Source: CAVORB01 sp963698495
GTDB lineage: Bacteria > Pseudomonadota > Gammaproteobacteria > Chromatiales > Chromatiaceae
Assembly (NCBI GenBank): GCA_963698495.1
Contig: CAVORB010000006.1
Coordinates: forward strand, 1-64,000
Direction: 5' to 3'
Length of the DNA stretch: 64,000 nt
The position numbers and the translations under genes were made by a program. The first letter of the stretch is position 1. The number at the start of each line of letters is the position of its first letter. Below, one piece after another: positions 29,681-42,119 of the stretch. The notes beneath the pieces are model-generated. The model made no database searches. It was not told the DNA's origin and saw only the letters and a list, made by a program, of their open reading frames with translations.

Positions 29681-30831
29681 GGGGCCGCTTCTTGCTCCAC
29701 CTTGGCGAGCGCGCCCTCCTCGACGCCGTCCTTGTCAAGAGACAACACCACCAGCTCGCCCGCGGCGAGGCCGGAGATCACCTCGGTCTGGTCCCAGTTA
29801 CCGAGGCCGGTCTCGATGTCCCGCGACGCGATCAGACCCGTGGCCTCGTCCAGCACCAGCACGCCCCCCTGGGCGCGCACGGCCGAGGTCGGGATGCGCA
29901 GCGCCCCCTCGCGGCGCTCGACGATGATCTCCACGTCCGCGCTGTAGCCCGCGAGCAGCGACGGATCCTTTGGCGGCTCGGTGATCTCCACCTCCACCTC
30001 CACCGTGCGCGCCTGCTTCTCGATGTCAAGCACGTAGGGTGCGATGCGCCGCACCGTCCCCGGGAAGTTGCGTTCCCCGAAGGCATCCAGCGTGACCCGC
30101 GCCTCCGCGCCCAACCGCACCTCGGGCGCATCGACCTCATCGATGGGGGCGGAGATGTAGAAGCAGGCGTCGTCGATCAGATCCACCGCCGGCGGGGTGG
30201 GTATGCCCGGGGGCGAGGGGGTGACGTACTCGTTGAGCTCGCCGGAGATCTCGGCGACGATGCCGTCGAAGGGCGCCTGCAGCCGCGTCTTGGCCAGATT
30301 GGCCTGGGCGACGCCGAGGCGCGCCGCCTCCACCCGCGCCGAGGCCTCCGCCGCCTCGCAGTCCGCCCTGCCCGCCTGCGCGGCTGTGATGGCCCGATCC
30401 ACCGCCTCCTCCGAGGCCAGGCGGCGCTGACTGAGCTTCACCTGCCGGTCCGCCTCGCGCTGGGCGTTGTCCGCGTTCAGGCAGGCGGCACGGGCGCGAG
30501 CGTCGGAGGCGACGGCCTCGCGCTCGGCCAGGGTGACCTGCGCCTGCAGATCCAGATTCCAGAGCTCAAGCAGGAGATCCCCGCTCTTCACCCGATCGCC
30601 CTCGTGTACCGCCAGATTAGCGATCTGACCGCCGATGCTGGGGGCCAGCCGCGCCCGCCGGCAGGCCTTGACTGTACCGGCGCGGGTGTTGGCCACCGTC
30701 TGCTCCACCAGTCCTTTCTCGACGACCTTGACGCGCACCGGCACCGGCTCCGGACGGCTAAAATACCACCAGGCACCAGTGACGGAGGCGGCGACGACGA
30801 GAAACACAGCGAGGCGGGCGGAAAGGCGCAT
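29677..30831 (-). CDS. Periplasmic membrane-fusion protein (MacA/HlyD type)
   Basis: The protein has 384 residues. ATG 30831 opens an N-terminal membrane anchor (LSARLAVFLVVAASVTGAWW). A biotinyl-lipoyl-like domain (LAPSIGGQIANLAVHEGDRV, KSGDLLLELWNLD) is split by a coiled-coil hairpin (about residues 90-175, rich in Ala, Arg, Glu) and closed by LQAPFDGIVAEISGELNEYV; the beta-barrel and proximal domains follow. Such proteins connect an inner-membrane ABC exporter with an outer-membrane channel. It is the first gene of the operon with the ATPase and both permeases. The frame is open further upstream across the divergent DUF72 gene, but that part is a shadow. Confidence 0.92.
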   Translation of the reverse strand: MRLSARLAVFLVVAASVTGAWWYFSRPEPVPVRVKVVEKGLVEQTVANTRAGTVKACRRARLAPSIGGQIANLAVHEGDRVKSGDLLLELWNLDLQAQVTLAEREAVASDARARAACLNADNAQREADRQVKLSQRRLASEEAVDRAITAAQAGRADCEAAEASARVEAARLGVAQANLAKTRLQAPFDGIVAEISGELNEYVTPSPPGIPTPPAVDLIDDACFYISAPIDEVDAPEVRLGAEARVTLDAFGERNFPGTVRRIAPYVLDIEKQARTVEVEVEITEPPKDPSLLAGYSADVEIIVERREGALRIPTSAVRAQGGVLVLDEATGLIASRDIETGLGNWDQTEVISGLAAGELVVLSLDKDGVEEGALAKVEQEAAP

Positions 30832-30903
30832 GGTCGGGGTTCGCGAGCGTGGAAACCGGGCTCCATTGTAGCCACAAAGCGGCGTCCGGGAGGACCCGCG
30901 CCG

Positions 30904-31668
30904 ATGACCGGTGAGCGCGCGCGGCTGGTCCGCGTCGGGACTTCCGGCTGGCATTACCCCTATTGGCGGGGTCCCTTCTACCCGCGTGACTTGGCCAAGC
31001 CCGATTGGCTCGCCTTCTACGCCCAGCGCTTCTCCTCGGTGGAGGTGAACAGCAGCTTCTACGGTTTTCCGTCGGAGAAAAGCGTCCGCAACTGGCTCGA
31101 CAGCGTGTCGCCGCACTTTCGCTTCGCGCTCAAGGCGAGCCGTTACATCACCCACCGCAAGAAGCTCAAGGACTGCGCCGAACCCCTGGCCCGTTTCCTG
31201 GCCTGGGCCGAGCTGTTCGGCGACCGCCTCGGACCGATCCTGTTTCAGCTCCCGCCACACTGGCGCCTGAACGCCGAGCGGCTCGCCCGGTTTCTCGACC
31301 TGCTGCCGGACGGCCTCGAATTCGCCTTCGAGCTCCGCGACCCGAGCTGGCACGCCACGGCGGCCTACGACCTGCTCGCGGCGCGCGGGGCGGCCTTCTG
31401 CCAGTTCGAGCTCGCCGGTCTCGCGACGCCAGAGGTCGTGACCTCGGATCTCGTTTATGTCCGGCTGCATGGGCCGGGCGAGCTGGCCTACCGCGGCGGT
31501 TACGCGGACGAGGCGCTGGCCGAGTGGGTCAGGCGAGTGGACCGATGGGTCGCGGAGGGTCGCAGTGTCTGGCTCTTTTTCGACAACGACGAGGCCGGGC
31601 ATGCGGCGCTCGATGCGCTGCGCCTGTCGGAGCGGCTGGCATCGACAAGACTCGGACGTCGGAGATGA
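30904..31668 (+). CDS. DUF72 family protein (YecE-like)
   Basis: The protein has 254 residues. It has the DUF72 pattern from the start: VRVGTSGWHYPYWRGPFYP, SVEVNSSFYGFPSEKSVRNW, FRFALKASRYITHRKKLKD, PILFQLPPHWRLN and VYVRLHGPGELAYRGGYADE, ending VWLFFDNDEAGHAALDAL. The family adopts a TIM-barrel fold; its biochemical role is not settled. ATG 30904 lies 72 bases from the divergent fusion-protein start. The DUF99 gene follows after four bases, so the two are probably cotranscribed. Confidence 0.92.
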   Translation: MTGERARLVRVGTSGWHYPYWRGPFYPRDLAKPDWLAFYAQRFSSVEVNSSFYGFPSEKSVRNWLDSVSPHFRFALKASRYITHRKKLKDCAEPLARFLAWAELFGDRLGPILFQLPPHWRLNAERLARFLDLLPDGLEFAFELRDPSWHATAAYDLLAARGAAFCQFELAGLATPEVVTSDLVYVRLHGPGELAYRGGYADEALAEWVRRVDRWVAEGRSVWLFFDNDEAGHAALDALRLSERLASTRLGRRR

Positions 31669-31672
31669 TCCA

Positions 31673-32239
31673 ATGGCACACGCCCTGAACCATGTCGTCG
31701 GCTTCGACGACGGGCCGTTTCGACCCGATCACCGCGGGGACGTCGACCTGATCGGGGCGGTGTTCTCGGGCTTGCGGCTGGATGGGGTGTTGCGCACCAG
31801 GGTGCGCCGTGACGGGGTGAACGCCACCGAGCGCATGGCGGAAGCGATCGAGGCGAGCCGCTTCCAGCCCCAGCTACAGCTCGTCATGCTGCAGGGCATC
31901 GCCGTGGCGGGCTTCAACGTGGTCGACATCCAGGCGCTGAACCGCAGGCTCGGCATCCCGGTGCTGGTGGTCTCGCGCCGAGAGCCGGACCTAGCGGCGG
32001 TGCGGAAGGCCCTGCGCGAGTCGGTGCCCGGCGGCAAGCGCAAATGGCTGCTGGTCGAACGCGCCGGCCCGCCACACAAGATCGGGCACCTTTGGTTTCA
32101 GTGCGCCGGCTGTTCGTGCGGAGCCGCGTCCACGCTGGTCAAGCGGCTCGCGGTACACGGCCTCATGCCCGAGCCCCTGCGCACCGCGCACCTGATCGCT
32201 GGGGGTATCTCCGACCTGACGACCCGGCAGCGGGCTTGA
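31673..32239 (+). CDS. DUF99 family protein (endonuclease dU family)
   Basis: The protein has 188 residues, typical for the family. Motifs: HVVGFDDGPFRPDHRGDVDL, IGAVFSGLRLDGVLRTRVRR, LQLVMLQGIAVAGFNVVDIQ and a C-terminal part ending AHLIAGGISDLTTRQRA. DUF99 proteins are best known from archaea and are grouped in Pfam as endonuclease dU, acting on deoxyuridine-containing DNA. Whether this bacterial member has that activity is not known. A CxC pair (CAGCSCGAA) near residue 145 could bind a metal. It follows the DUF72 gene by four bases. Confidence 0.85.
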   Translation: MAHALNHVVGFDDGPFRPDHRGDVDLIGAVFSGLRLDGVLRTRVRRDGVNATERMAEAIEASRFQPQLQLVMLQGIAVAGFNVVDIQALNRRLGIPVLVVSRREPDLAAVRKALRESVPGGKRKWLLVERAGPPHKIGHLWFQCAGCSCGAASTLVKRLAVHGLMPEPLRTAHLIAGGISDLTTRQRA

Positions 32240-32285
32240 CCTTCCTTGGGGGCAGATCTCCTTTCCGCGCACCGGACCAGGTGCG

Positions 32286-36352
<4,067 letters not shown>

Positions 36353-36477
36353 GGTGGTATGCTCAATCGTTATTGGCGTTCGTCATGTCATGCGCCGATG
36401 TTGCCACTGTATAGCACAAGACTCCGAAAAGCGGAGAACGGCTTGCTGCACCTGCGTCATTTTCTGAGAGCGAGCCG

Positions 36478-36705
36478 GTGAGCGCACCCCGGGCCTTTCG
36501 AGTGGAAGGCGACGAGCGCCAGCGGCTCAAGATCCGGCTCGCCCAACTGGAAGCGGACCTCGCTTATTTTCAGGCCCGGCTGGAGATGGTGAGAAAGCCC
36601 GCAACCGCGAACCAGAAGGCTCAACGCATCGCGTTCAAGGCCCTCTGCAAGACGCTGACGGACCGAATCGTCTTCGAGAACCAGCGCATGCGCGATCTGA
36701 GATGA
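36478..36705 (+). CDS. Small coiled-coil hypothetical protein
   Basis: The protein has 75 residues with a GTG start at 36478. It is charged and helical throughout (EGDERQRLKIRLAQLEADLA, YFQARLEMVRKPATANQKAQ, RIVFENQRMRDLR), likely a short coiled coil. No family is recognised and no strong ribosome-binding site was seen, so the call rests on composition and third-position GC. It is divergent from sucA. Confidence 0.5.
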   Translation: MSAPRAFRVEGDERQRLKIRLAQLEADLAYFQARLEMVRKPATANQKAQRIAFKALCKTLTDRIVFENQRMRDLR

Positions 36706-37046
36706 GGCGCCGGCCCCGGTCGCGCGCTGCGCCGCGCGGCAGATGGACAACCGACCCGGAAACCCCGCGCCAAAGTTAGACCGTCGCGAAGCCCCGCGGT
36801 CCAACGCGGCCCTTGCCATCCGCGTTGGCACCCATCCACAAGTCCTCCTGAGAACTGGGGCTCGCCCTAACGTTCCGCGGGCGCATCGCGCCGAGCAGGA
36901 TGACGCGGGCGACCCCATCCAGCTCGTCGGGTACCATTGCGACAACCATACGCTGATGATTGGCCATCCAGGCCCAAATCGCCACGCCACCCGAGAAGCG
37001 CGGTTCCCGGCTGGCCGATGAGGCCTTACAGGCAGGGAGATCGAGA
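36706..37046. other. Gap without a convincing gene upstream of mtgA
   Basis: About 340 bases. The mtgA frame is open back to 36960, but residues before the TTG at 37047 do not match the family. No RNA gene, operator or terminator with a T-run was seen. It should contain the mtgA promoter. Confidence 0.5.
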
Positions 37047-37757
37047 TTGAGGGTCAGGCTTCGGCGGCTGGGCGCCGCATTCTTGGTCGTTCTACTGGGC
37101 ATCCTGACCCTCTCGGCCTTGCTGGTCTTCGCCCTGCGGTGGCTTGACCCGCCGTTCTCCTCCTTCATGGCGCAGGACTGGATCGGCGGTTTGGCGGAAC
37201 GCCGCGATCGCCCCTGGGTCCGTCAGGACTGGGTACCCTGGGAGTCCATCTCGCCCTCTGTGCCGCTCGCGGTAGTGGCGGCGGAGGATCAACGCTTCCC
37301 GACCCATGGCGGCTTCGACCTTGTGGAGATGGAGAACGCCTGGCGGGACTTCCGCAAGGGCGGCCAACTTCGCGGCGCGTCAACCCTGTCCCAGCAGGTG
37401 GCGAAGAACCTGTTCCTCTGGCGGAACAAGGACCTTCTGCGCAAGGGACTGGAGGCCTGGTTAACGCTGCTGCTCGAGCTCACCTGGCCCAAGCAGCGCA
37501 TCCTGGAGGTCTATCTGAATATCGCCCAGTTCGGCCCCCACACCTACGGCGTGGAGGCTGCGAGCTGGCGCTACTTCGACCGCCCAGCCGCGGCACTGAG
37601 GGATCGCGAGGCCGCTCTGCTGGCGGCGGTCCTGCCCAATCCGATTCGCTTCCGGCTCGAGGCCCCATCGGCCTACGTGAAGAATCGCGCGGCGCGCATC
37701 CGGGGTCAGATGCGTCGGCTGGGTAAGGGCTACCTGGATCAGCTCCGTAGCAATTAA
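37047..37757 (+). CDS. mtgA: Monofunctional biosynthetic peptidoglycan transglycosylase
   Basis: The protein has about 236 residues, close to E. coli MtgA (242). One membrane helix (LGAAFLVVLLGILTLSALLV) is followed by a GT51 domain with the catalytic glutamate motif VVAAEDQRFPTHGGFD and the second conserved region GGSTxSQQ-like RGASTLSQQVAKNLFLW, then LLELTWPKQRILEVYLNIAQ. It polymerises lipid II into glycan strands at the periplasmic face. The TTG at 37047 has AGGGAG upstream and gives the family N-terminus; the frame is open to 36960, where another TTG lies. Confidence 0.92.
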   Translation: MRVRLRRLGAAFLVVLLGILTLSALLVFALRWLDPPFSSFMAQDWIGGLAERRDRPWVRQDWVPWESISPSVPLAVVAAEDQRFPTHGGFDLVEMENAWRDFRKGGQLRGASTLSQQVAKNLFLWRNKDLLRKGLEAWLTLLLELTWPKQRILEVYLNIAQFGPHTYGVEAASWRYFDRPAAALRDREAALLAAVLPNPIRFRLEAPSAYVKNRAARIRGQMRRLGKGYLDQLRSN

Positions 37758-37791
37758 GGCCGGGCGGCGACCTTGGTCGCCCACCCGGCCA
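37758..37791. terminator. Hairpin between convergent mtgA and DUF2189 genes
   Basis: GGCCGGGCGGCGACC and its imperfect complement GTCGCCCACCCGGCC flank a TTG loop directly after the mtgA stop. There is no T-run on either side. It may end transcription from both sides as a bidirectional structure. Confidence 0.45.
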
Positions 37792-37799
37792 GCGCCGGA

Positions 37800-38582
37800 T
37801 CAGCTTACCAGGGCACGATAGCTGTGCCAGGTCGCATAGCCCAGGACAGGGAACACCACCAGCATGCCCAGAAAGGCCGTGGCGATACCGGCGGCAGTCA
37901 GGACCAGGATCAATGCGGCCCAAACCAGCATGGATGGCCAGTTCTTGGCGAATACCCGACTGCTGGTCTGCACTGCCGTCACCGGGCCGCAGTCTCGGTC
38001 CAGGATCATGGGGATGGCCACGGCGCTGGTCACGAACACCGTGAGCGCAAGAGCAAGCCCGATGAGCAGGAAGTAGCCAAGCGCCACTGGATCGCCGCTG
38101 CCCGAGAGCACGCCCGTGTAGCCTTCCACGGCGATCGAGAAGCTGTTGAACTTGAGCGCGAACAGCAACGCCGAAAGCCGAACCCACGCCGCCATGATCA
38201 GGGCGAGGAAGACCGCGAAGAGCCCGAGGTTTGAACGGCGTTGAACGATCAGGGACAGGGCGGCGGCGATGCTCGTCTTCTCACCCGCCTCCCGCTGGCG
38301 GGCAGCCGCATAGAGCCCCGCCGCCAGGATCGGACCAATCAGCAGCAGCCCGGTCAGAAAGGCGGCGGTGAAGCCGGGCAGCTCCCACGTTAGGTACAGG
38401 GTTCCCGCAGCAAGAAGCGAGAATAAGGCACCGTAGAGCAGGCTCGCCCAGGGCGCGGCAGCGAAGTCCCGAACCCCCGCAGCCAGCCATTCGAAGGGCG
38501 CGGCGGCATCGATTCGCCCGACGCGAACGGGCTCGGCCGGGATCGCGGACTGAGACGGAATTGCGTGTGTCGACATCGTCAT
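37800..38582 (-). CDS. DUF2189 integral membrane protein
   Basis: The protein has 260 residues. After a polar N-terminus (about 45 residues) it has roughly six hydrophobic segments (ASLLYGALFSLLAAGTLYLT, AAFLTGLLLIGPILAAGLYA, LGLFAVFLALIMAAWVRLSA, ALGYFLLIGLALALTVFVTS, MLVWAALILVLTAAGIATAF, FLGMLVVFPVLGYATWHSYR). The ending VFPVLGYATWHSYRALV is characteristic of DUF2189, an inner-membrane family of unknown function, often next to respiratory genes. The start has TGGAGAAA immediately upstream. The rhodanese gene lies upstream on the same strand, 36 bases away, so the two may share a transcript. Confidence 0.9.
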   Translation of the reverse strand: MTMSTHAIPSQSAIPAEPVRVGRIDAAAPFEWLAAGVRDFAAAPWASLLYGALFSLLAAGTLYLTWELPGFTAAFLTGLLLIGPILAAGLYAAARQREAGEKTSIAAALSLIVQRRSNLGLFAVFLALIMAAWVRLSALLFALKFNSFSIAVEGYTGVLSGSGDPVALGYFLLIGLALALTVFVTSAVAIPMILDRDCGPVTAVQTSSRVFAKNWPSMLVWAALILVLTAAGIATAFLGMLVVFPVLGYATWHSYRALVS

Positions 38583-38618
38583 TTTCTCCAGGGTCAGTGT
38601 GAGTGTTTCGGGAGCACC

Positions 38619-39209
38619 TTACGCATGCGGAGTGACGCCGTTGGCCGCATCGTCTGGGCAGGTGCCACCACGGTTCCAGGGCATGACCGCCAGCAGCCTC
38701 GCCATGCCGCACCAGCGGGTGACGCCGGCAACGATTAAACCCGCGCCGACGAAAGCCGCCGCTACAAAGAACAGCTCGTGGATGGCGAAACCGAATATCA
38801 CCTTGAGTATCAGCAGCAAGCCCACCGTGATCTGCACCTGGCGCTCCAGGGCTATGGTGGCGCCGCAGCGCTTTACCGGCAATCCCGCCCGCTCCCAGGC
38901 CTCGGTACCCCCCTGAATTAGCACCAGATTGCGATACCCGGCGTCCATCAGGCGCTCGGCGGCCTGCTGCGCCCGCGCGCCGCTGTAGCAGGTGAGATAT
39001 AGGACCTGATCGCGGCCCACGGCGTTTTCTCCGAGCCTCGCCTCCAGGCCGTCAGCGGCGAGCGCGTCGAGCGGCAACAAGCGCGCGCCGGGGATGTGGC
39101 CCGCGCGGTATTCGGCAGGCGTTCGGACATCGATCAGGGGTGCGGGGTCATCGCCCTTGCGCAAGAGGTCGAAGCGCTGGGGCGTGATGGAAAGGATTCG
39201 CGTGCTCAT
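38619..39209 (-). CDS. Rhodanese-DUF2892 membrane protein (YgaP-like)
   Basis: The protein has 196 residues. A rhodanese domain (PLIDVRTPAEYRAGHIPGAR) has the catalytic cysteine loop LTCYSGARAQQAAERLMDAG; a DUF2892 part with two membrane helices follows (ITVGLLLILKVIFGFAIHEL, FFVAAAFVGAGLIVAGVTRW). This is the layout of YgaP, a membrane rhodanese that moves sulfane sulfur. ATG 39209 has CGGAG upstream and is preferred to a longer frame starting at 39239. It is divergent from the persulfide dioxygenase gene, a common pairing in sulfide detoxification. Confidence 0.92.
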   Translation of the reverse strand: MSTRILSITPQRFDLLRKGDDPAPLIDVRTPAEYRAGHIPGARLLPLDALAADGLEARLGENAVGRDQVLYLTCYSGARAQQAAERLMDAGYRNLVLIQGGTEAWERAGLPVKRCGATIALERQVQITVGLLLILKVIFGFAIHELFFVAAAFVGAGLIVAGVTRWCGMARLLAVMPWNRGGTCPDDAANGVTPHA

Positions 39210-39567
39210 GGGATGCTCCGTCGTTACGACATCTGTCACATCCGTCAGGTGGGGGGAAATCCGTCTGTACCGAACCGTCGCTTGGCTCGGAATTCACGCC
39301 AGAATCCATCGGAATTCTCGATTCGATCTCGGGCGGCAGGGAACGCCGAACCCGTGCCCACATGGCTCCGACAAAAGTGGTGCGACGGGCGAGACCCTAC
39401 TTCAGAAAGTCCACATGTGACCCGGCTGGAGTCACACGAACCGGATTATTCGATTAAAGCCGAGCTATCCGAAACGGGAATTCGTGGCGTTCGCGTGTTG
39501 TCTACGCCGGGTCCCGGCACCAATTCATCGAACAACCGAAGACTTTCGACACGTTTGGAGACGACAC
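39210..39567. promoter_or_regulatory. Shared upstream region of the rhodanese and persulfide dioxygenase genes
   Basis: About 360 bases between divergent starts, with no convincing gene. CGGAATTC occurs at 39288-39295 and at 39310-39317, 22 bases apart (about two helical turns), and GGGAATTCG occurs again near 39477-39484. The spacing makes an operator for a sulfur-responsive regulator plausible, but no regulator gene is adjacent and no known consensus was matched. Confidence 0.4.
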
Positions 39568-40260
39568 ATGATCTTTCGACAGCTTTTTGACCCGGTCTCG
39601 TCCACCTACACTTATCTGCTTGCGGAGCGCTCGGGCGGAGAGGCCTTGATCATCGACCCCGTGAAGGACCGGGCGGAGCAATACGCCAAGCTGATCACGG
39701 AGCTGGATCTCAAGCTGGTGATGGCGGTCGACACCCATATCCATGCCGATCACGTAACCGCCCTCGGCGATCTGCGCGAGAGCACCGGCTGCGTCACCGC
39801 CATGGGCGAGATGACAAAGGCCGACTGCGTCGCCGTGCGGTTTCGCGAGGGGGAAAGGCTGCGCGCCGACGGGATCAGCCTCGACGTGCTCTACACCCCG
39901 GGCCACACGGACGACAGCTACAGCCTGGCGCTGCCGGACCGCGTCTTCACCGGCGATACCTTGCTCATTCGTGGGACCGGCCGCACCGACTTCCAGAACG
40001 GTGACCCCGGGGCCCAGTACGACAGCCTGTTCGGCAAGCTGCTCAAGCTTCCCGAGGAGACCCTCGTCTACCCGGCCCATGACTACAACGGGATGACGGT
40101 TAGCACGATCGGTGAGGAGAAGCGCTGGAACCCCAGGCTGCAGGTGGGCAGCCGGCAGGAATACGTGGACATGATGAACGGCTTCGCATTCGAGCCGCCG
40201 CGCCTGATCGACGTCGCGGTGCCGGCCAACCGGGAGTGCGGAATGCGTCAGGCCGTCTGA
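39568..40260 (+). CDS. Metallo-beta-lactamase-fold persulfide dioxygenase (ETHE1-like)
   Basis: The protein has 230 residues. The metal motif is AVDTHIHADHVTALGDLRES (HxHxDH), followed by YTPGHTDDSYSL, VFTGDTLLIRGTGRTDFQNG and LVYPAHDYNGMTVSTIGEEK. This fits ETHE1-type persulfide dioxygenases, which oxidise glutathione persulfide to sulfite with one mononuclear iron. ATG 39568 follows TTTGGAGA. The divergent rhodanese gene supports a shared role in sulfide or sulfane-sulfur metabolism. Confidence 0.93.
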   Translation: MIFRQLFDPVSSTYTYLLAERSGGEALIIDPVKDRAEQYAKLITELDLKLVMAVDTHIHADHVTALGDLRESTGCVTAMGEMTKADCVAVRFREGERLRADGISLDVLYTPGHTDDSYSLALPDRVFTGDTLLIRGTGRTDFQNGDPGAQYDSLFGKLLKLPEETLVYPAHDYNGMTVSTIGEEKRWNPRLQVGSRQEYVDMMNGFAFEPPRLIDVAVPANRECGMRQAV

Positions 40261-40315
40261 TCAACCCCGCGGGTGGCGCCGGGGCGGTCTCGTGCGGGGC
40301 CAGAAATGCGCGGCG

Positions 40316-41258
40316 TCAACCCGCGGAAGAGACAAACGTCAGCAATCCGGCGGCGATCAAGCCCCCGACGAAACGCGCTCGAGATAACGGCCACCCATCC
40401 AAAGCGGCGGACGGCGGATACGGACCGATTGTTCTCTTCGATGTCGCGCTTGATGTCGAGACGCAGCCGTTCCATCACCGGCACCAGCCTCGCCCGCACC
40501 CGCTGCTCGACGAGGTGATTCATCTCGGTCTGGTGGACGATCGACTCCCGCTGACTCTTCTTGGACTCGAGCCGTAGATCCGAGAGCTCCTTGGAGAGCT
40601 GATTGACGAGCTCGCCGATACGGACCAACTCGCCGGAGTCGTCCGAGCGGCCGGCCGCGGCGCGCGAGGTCTCGCTCATGGTGGCGATCCGGCGGGCCTG
40701 CTGCAGGGCCATCTCCGAGCGGTGCAGTGCCTCGTCCGCCCGCTGCATGACCCGCTCAAGCTTTAGATTGAGCTCGTAGATCTTGAAGTGCTGCTTGCCC
40801 CCAGTCGCGGCAGTCGCAAGGGTTGGCGGCGCCTGCGCCAGCGCCCGTCCAGCGGCGAGCGCGTCCGCGCTCTTCATCAGGCCCTCGATGTCGGCGTTTC
40901 CGGAGATCGGGCGCCGGTACTTGAACGCGTCGACCATCCTTGGAATCTGATCCCGGATGGACGCGACCAGCCTCAGCATCGGCTCCGTGACCGGCACAGC
41001 ACCCGCAATCGCCTGATTGAGCATCTTCTCCACTTTCCAGGCCGTGTCCGCGAGATCGAGCGCCTTGACCATGCGGCCGCTGCCTTTGAGCGTGTGGAAG
41101 CTTCGCCGGATCTCGGTCAGCGCCTTCTTGTCCCCCGGATTGACCATCCAGGTCTTGAGCTGGTTGTCGATGGCCTCGAGAAGCTCGCCCGCCTCCTCGA
41201 CGAAGACATCGACGATTTCCTCGTCGCTTGAGGGAATGTGCCAACGATCTAGTGACAT
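40316..41258 (-). CDS. Hpt-domain protein with C-terminal membrane anchor, frameshifted near its end
   Basis: The protein is about 313 residues after correction. The N-terminal Hpt domain has the phosphorylatable histidine H55 in RRSFHTLKGSGRMVKALDLA, as in chemotaxis-like histidine kinases and ChpA scaffolds. The middle is a long charged coiled coil (RVMQRADEALHRSEMALQQA, QLSKELSDLRLESKKSQRES). One extra A in the AAA at 40371-40373 (plus strand) shifts the frame; removing it gives VAVISSAFVGGLIAAGLLTF, then VSSAG and stop at 40316, a natural membrane helix. The uncorrected frame runs to 40248 with Arg-rich sequence. No kinase or receiver domain is present, so it probably relays phosphate for a separate kinase. 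Confidence 0.85.
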
Positions 41259-41651
41259 CGAACCTTACATCACCGAACGATAGGGGCCTGAATGTCGCTC
41301 ATGGGGGTTGCCCGAGCCCTTTGGGCAGTCACCCATTGCGGAGATCGAGAACGGAACCGACCTCGCCCAGATCGCACCGGTGGTTTCGGCGCTGAGGCCC
41401 GATGCAGACCCGCCGGGGCGACTGCCGAGACAATACCAGCGTAACCGACTGACGAGCAAGCATACAAAGGCCTGCGATGGGGGCGGACCGGCGCCTCACC
41501 GCGAGTCGGGGTATCGCATTTCCCGCCATCGCCTGTCGGCGCGCCGCCCTCCGCCCGCCTTGCGCATGGGGAATCGCGGTCTAAGCTTTCGACTTACCAA
41601 CGATGTTGGTTGGTGCCAACAGACCCTTCCTTTCATCAAGGAGAAGATGAC
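41259..41651. other. Gap without a gene, upstream of the M64 operon
   Basis: About 390 bases between the divergent Hpt gene and the hypothetical gene at 41652. Open frames here are short and have no family resemblance. The bases near 41590-41640 are less GC-rich (CTTTCGACTTACCAACGATG) and could hold the promoter of the downstream operon. Confidence 0.5.
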
Positions 41652-42119
41652 ATGCCAACACCCAAAGCGATCCGACTGTACTTCAAGCGCACCGAAGATG
41701 GCTTGGAGCTCGTACGCAGCCGCCGGCTCAACATGCGCGCGCCGGCCGTGCTCGACCGCGAGACGGCCGAGCAAACCAAACAGACCGAGGCGCAAACCGG
41801 TTACTGGCTGGATGTCAGCGATGAGAAAGGCAAGCTGTTGTACCGCCGACGCATCGCCGAGGCCGGCAGAGAACGACTCGAGGCCTACACGGGCGAGAAG
41901 GAGCAGCCATTCGCGGTCTCGGAGAAGCTCTCGGATGAGCTGGTCACCGTCGTCGTTCCGGAGTATCCCCAGGCAGCGAGCCTGAAGATCCGGCAGCAGT
42001 TCGTCGAACGGCGGCAGGCGAATGAGCGCACGCCTGCGAGGCCGGGGGAACCGCTACAGAGCCGTGAGGTCCTCGAGCTGGACCTCCGCCGCCTGAACGA
42101 ACAGGGAGGTGAGAAATGA
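41652..42119 (+). CDS. Hypothetical protein cotranscribed with the M64-VWA gene
   Basis: The protein has 155 residues. ATG 41652 follows AAGGAGAAG closely. It has no signal peptide or membrane helix and no family I recognise. The first 110 residues look like a beta-rich domain (AIRLYFKRTEDGLELVRSRR, TGYWLDVSDEKGKLLYRRRI), and the C-terminus is charged and helical. Its stop overlaps the start of the M64 gene (ATGA at 42116-42119), so the two are translationally coupled and probably work together, for example as a chaperone, inhibitor or partner. Confidence 0.75.
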   Translation: MPTPKAIRLYFKRTEDGLELVRSRRLNMRAPAVLDRETAEQTKQTEAQTGYWLDVSDEKGKLLYRRRIAEAGRERLEAYTGEKEQPFAVSEKLSDELVTVVVPEYPQAASLKIRQQFVERRQANERTPARPGEPLQSREVLELDLRRLNEQGGEK

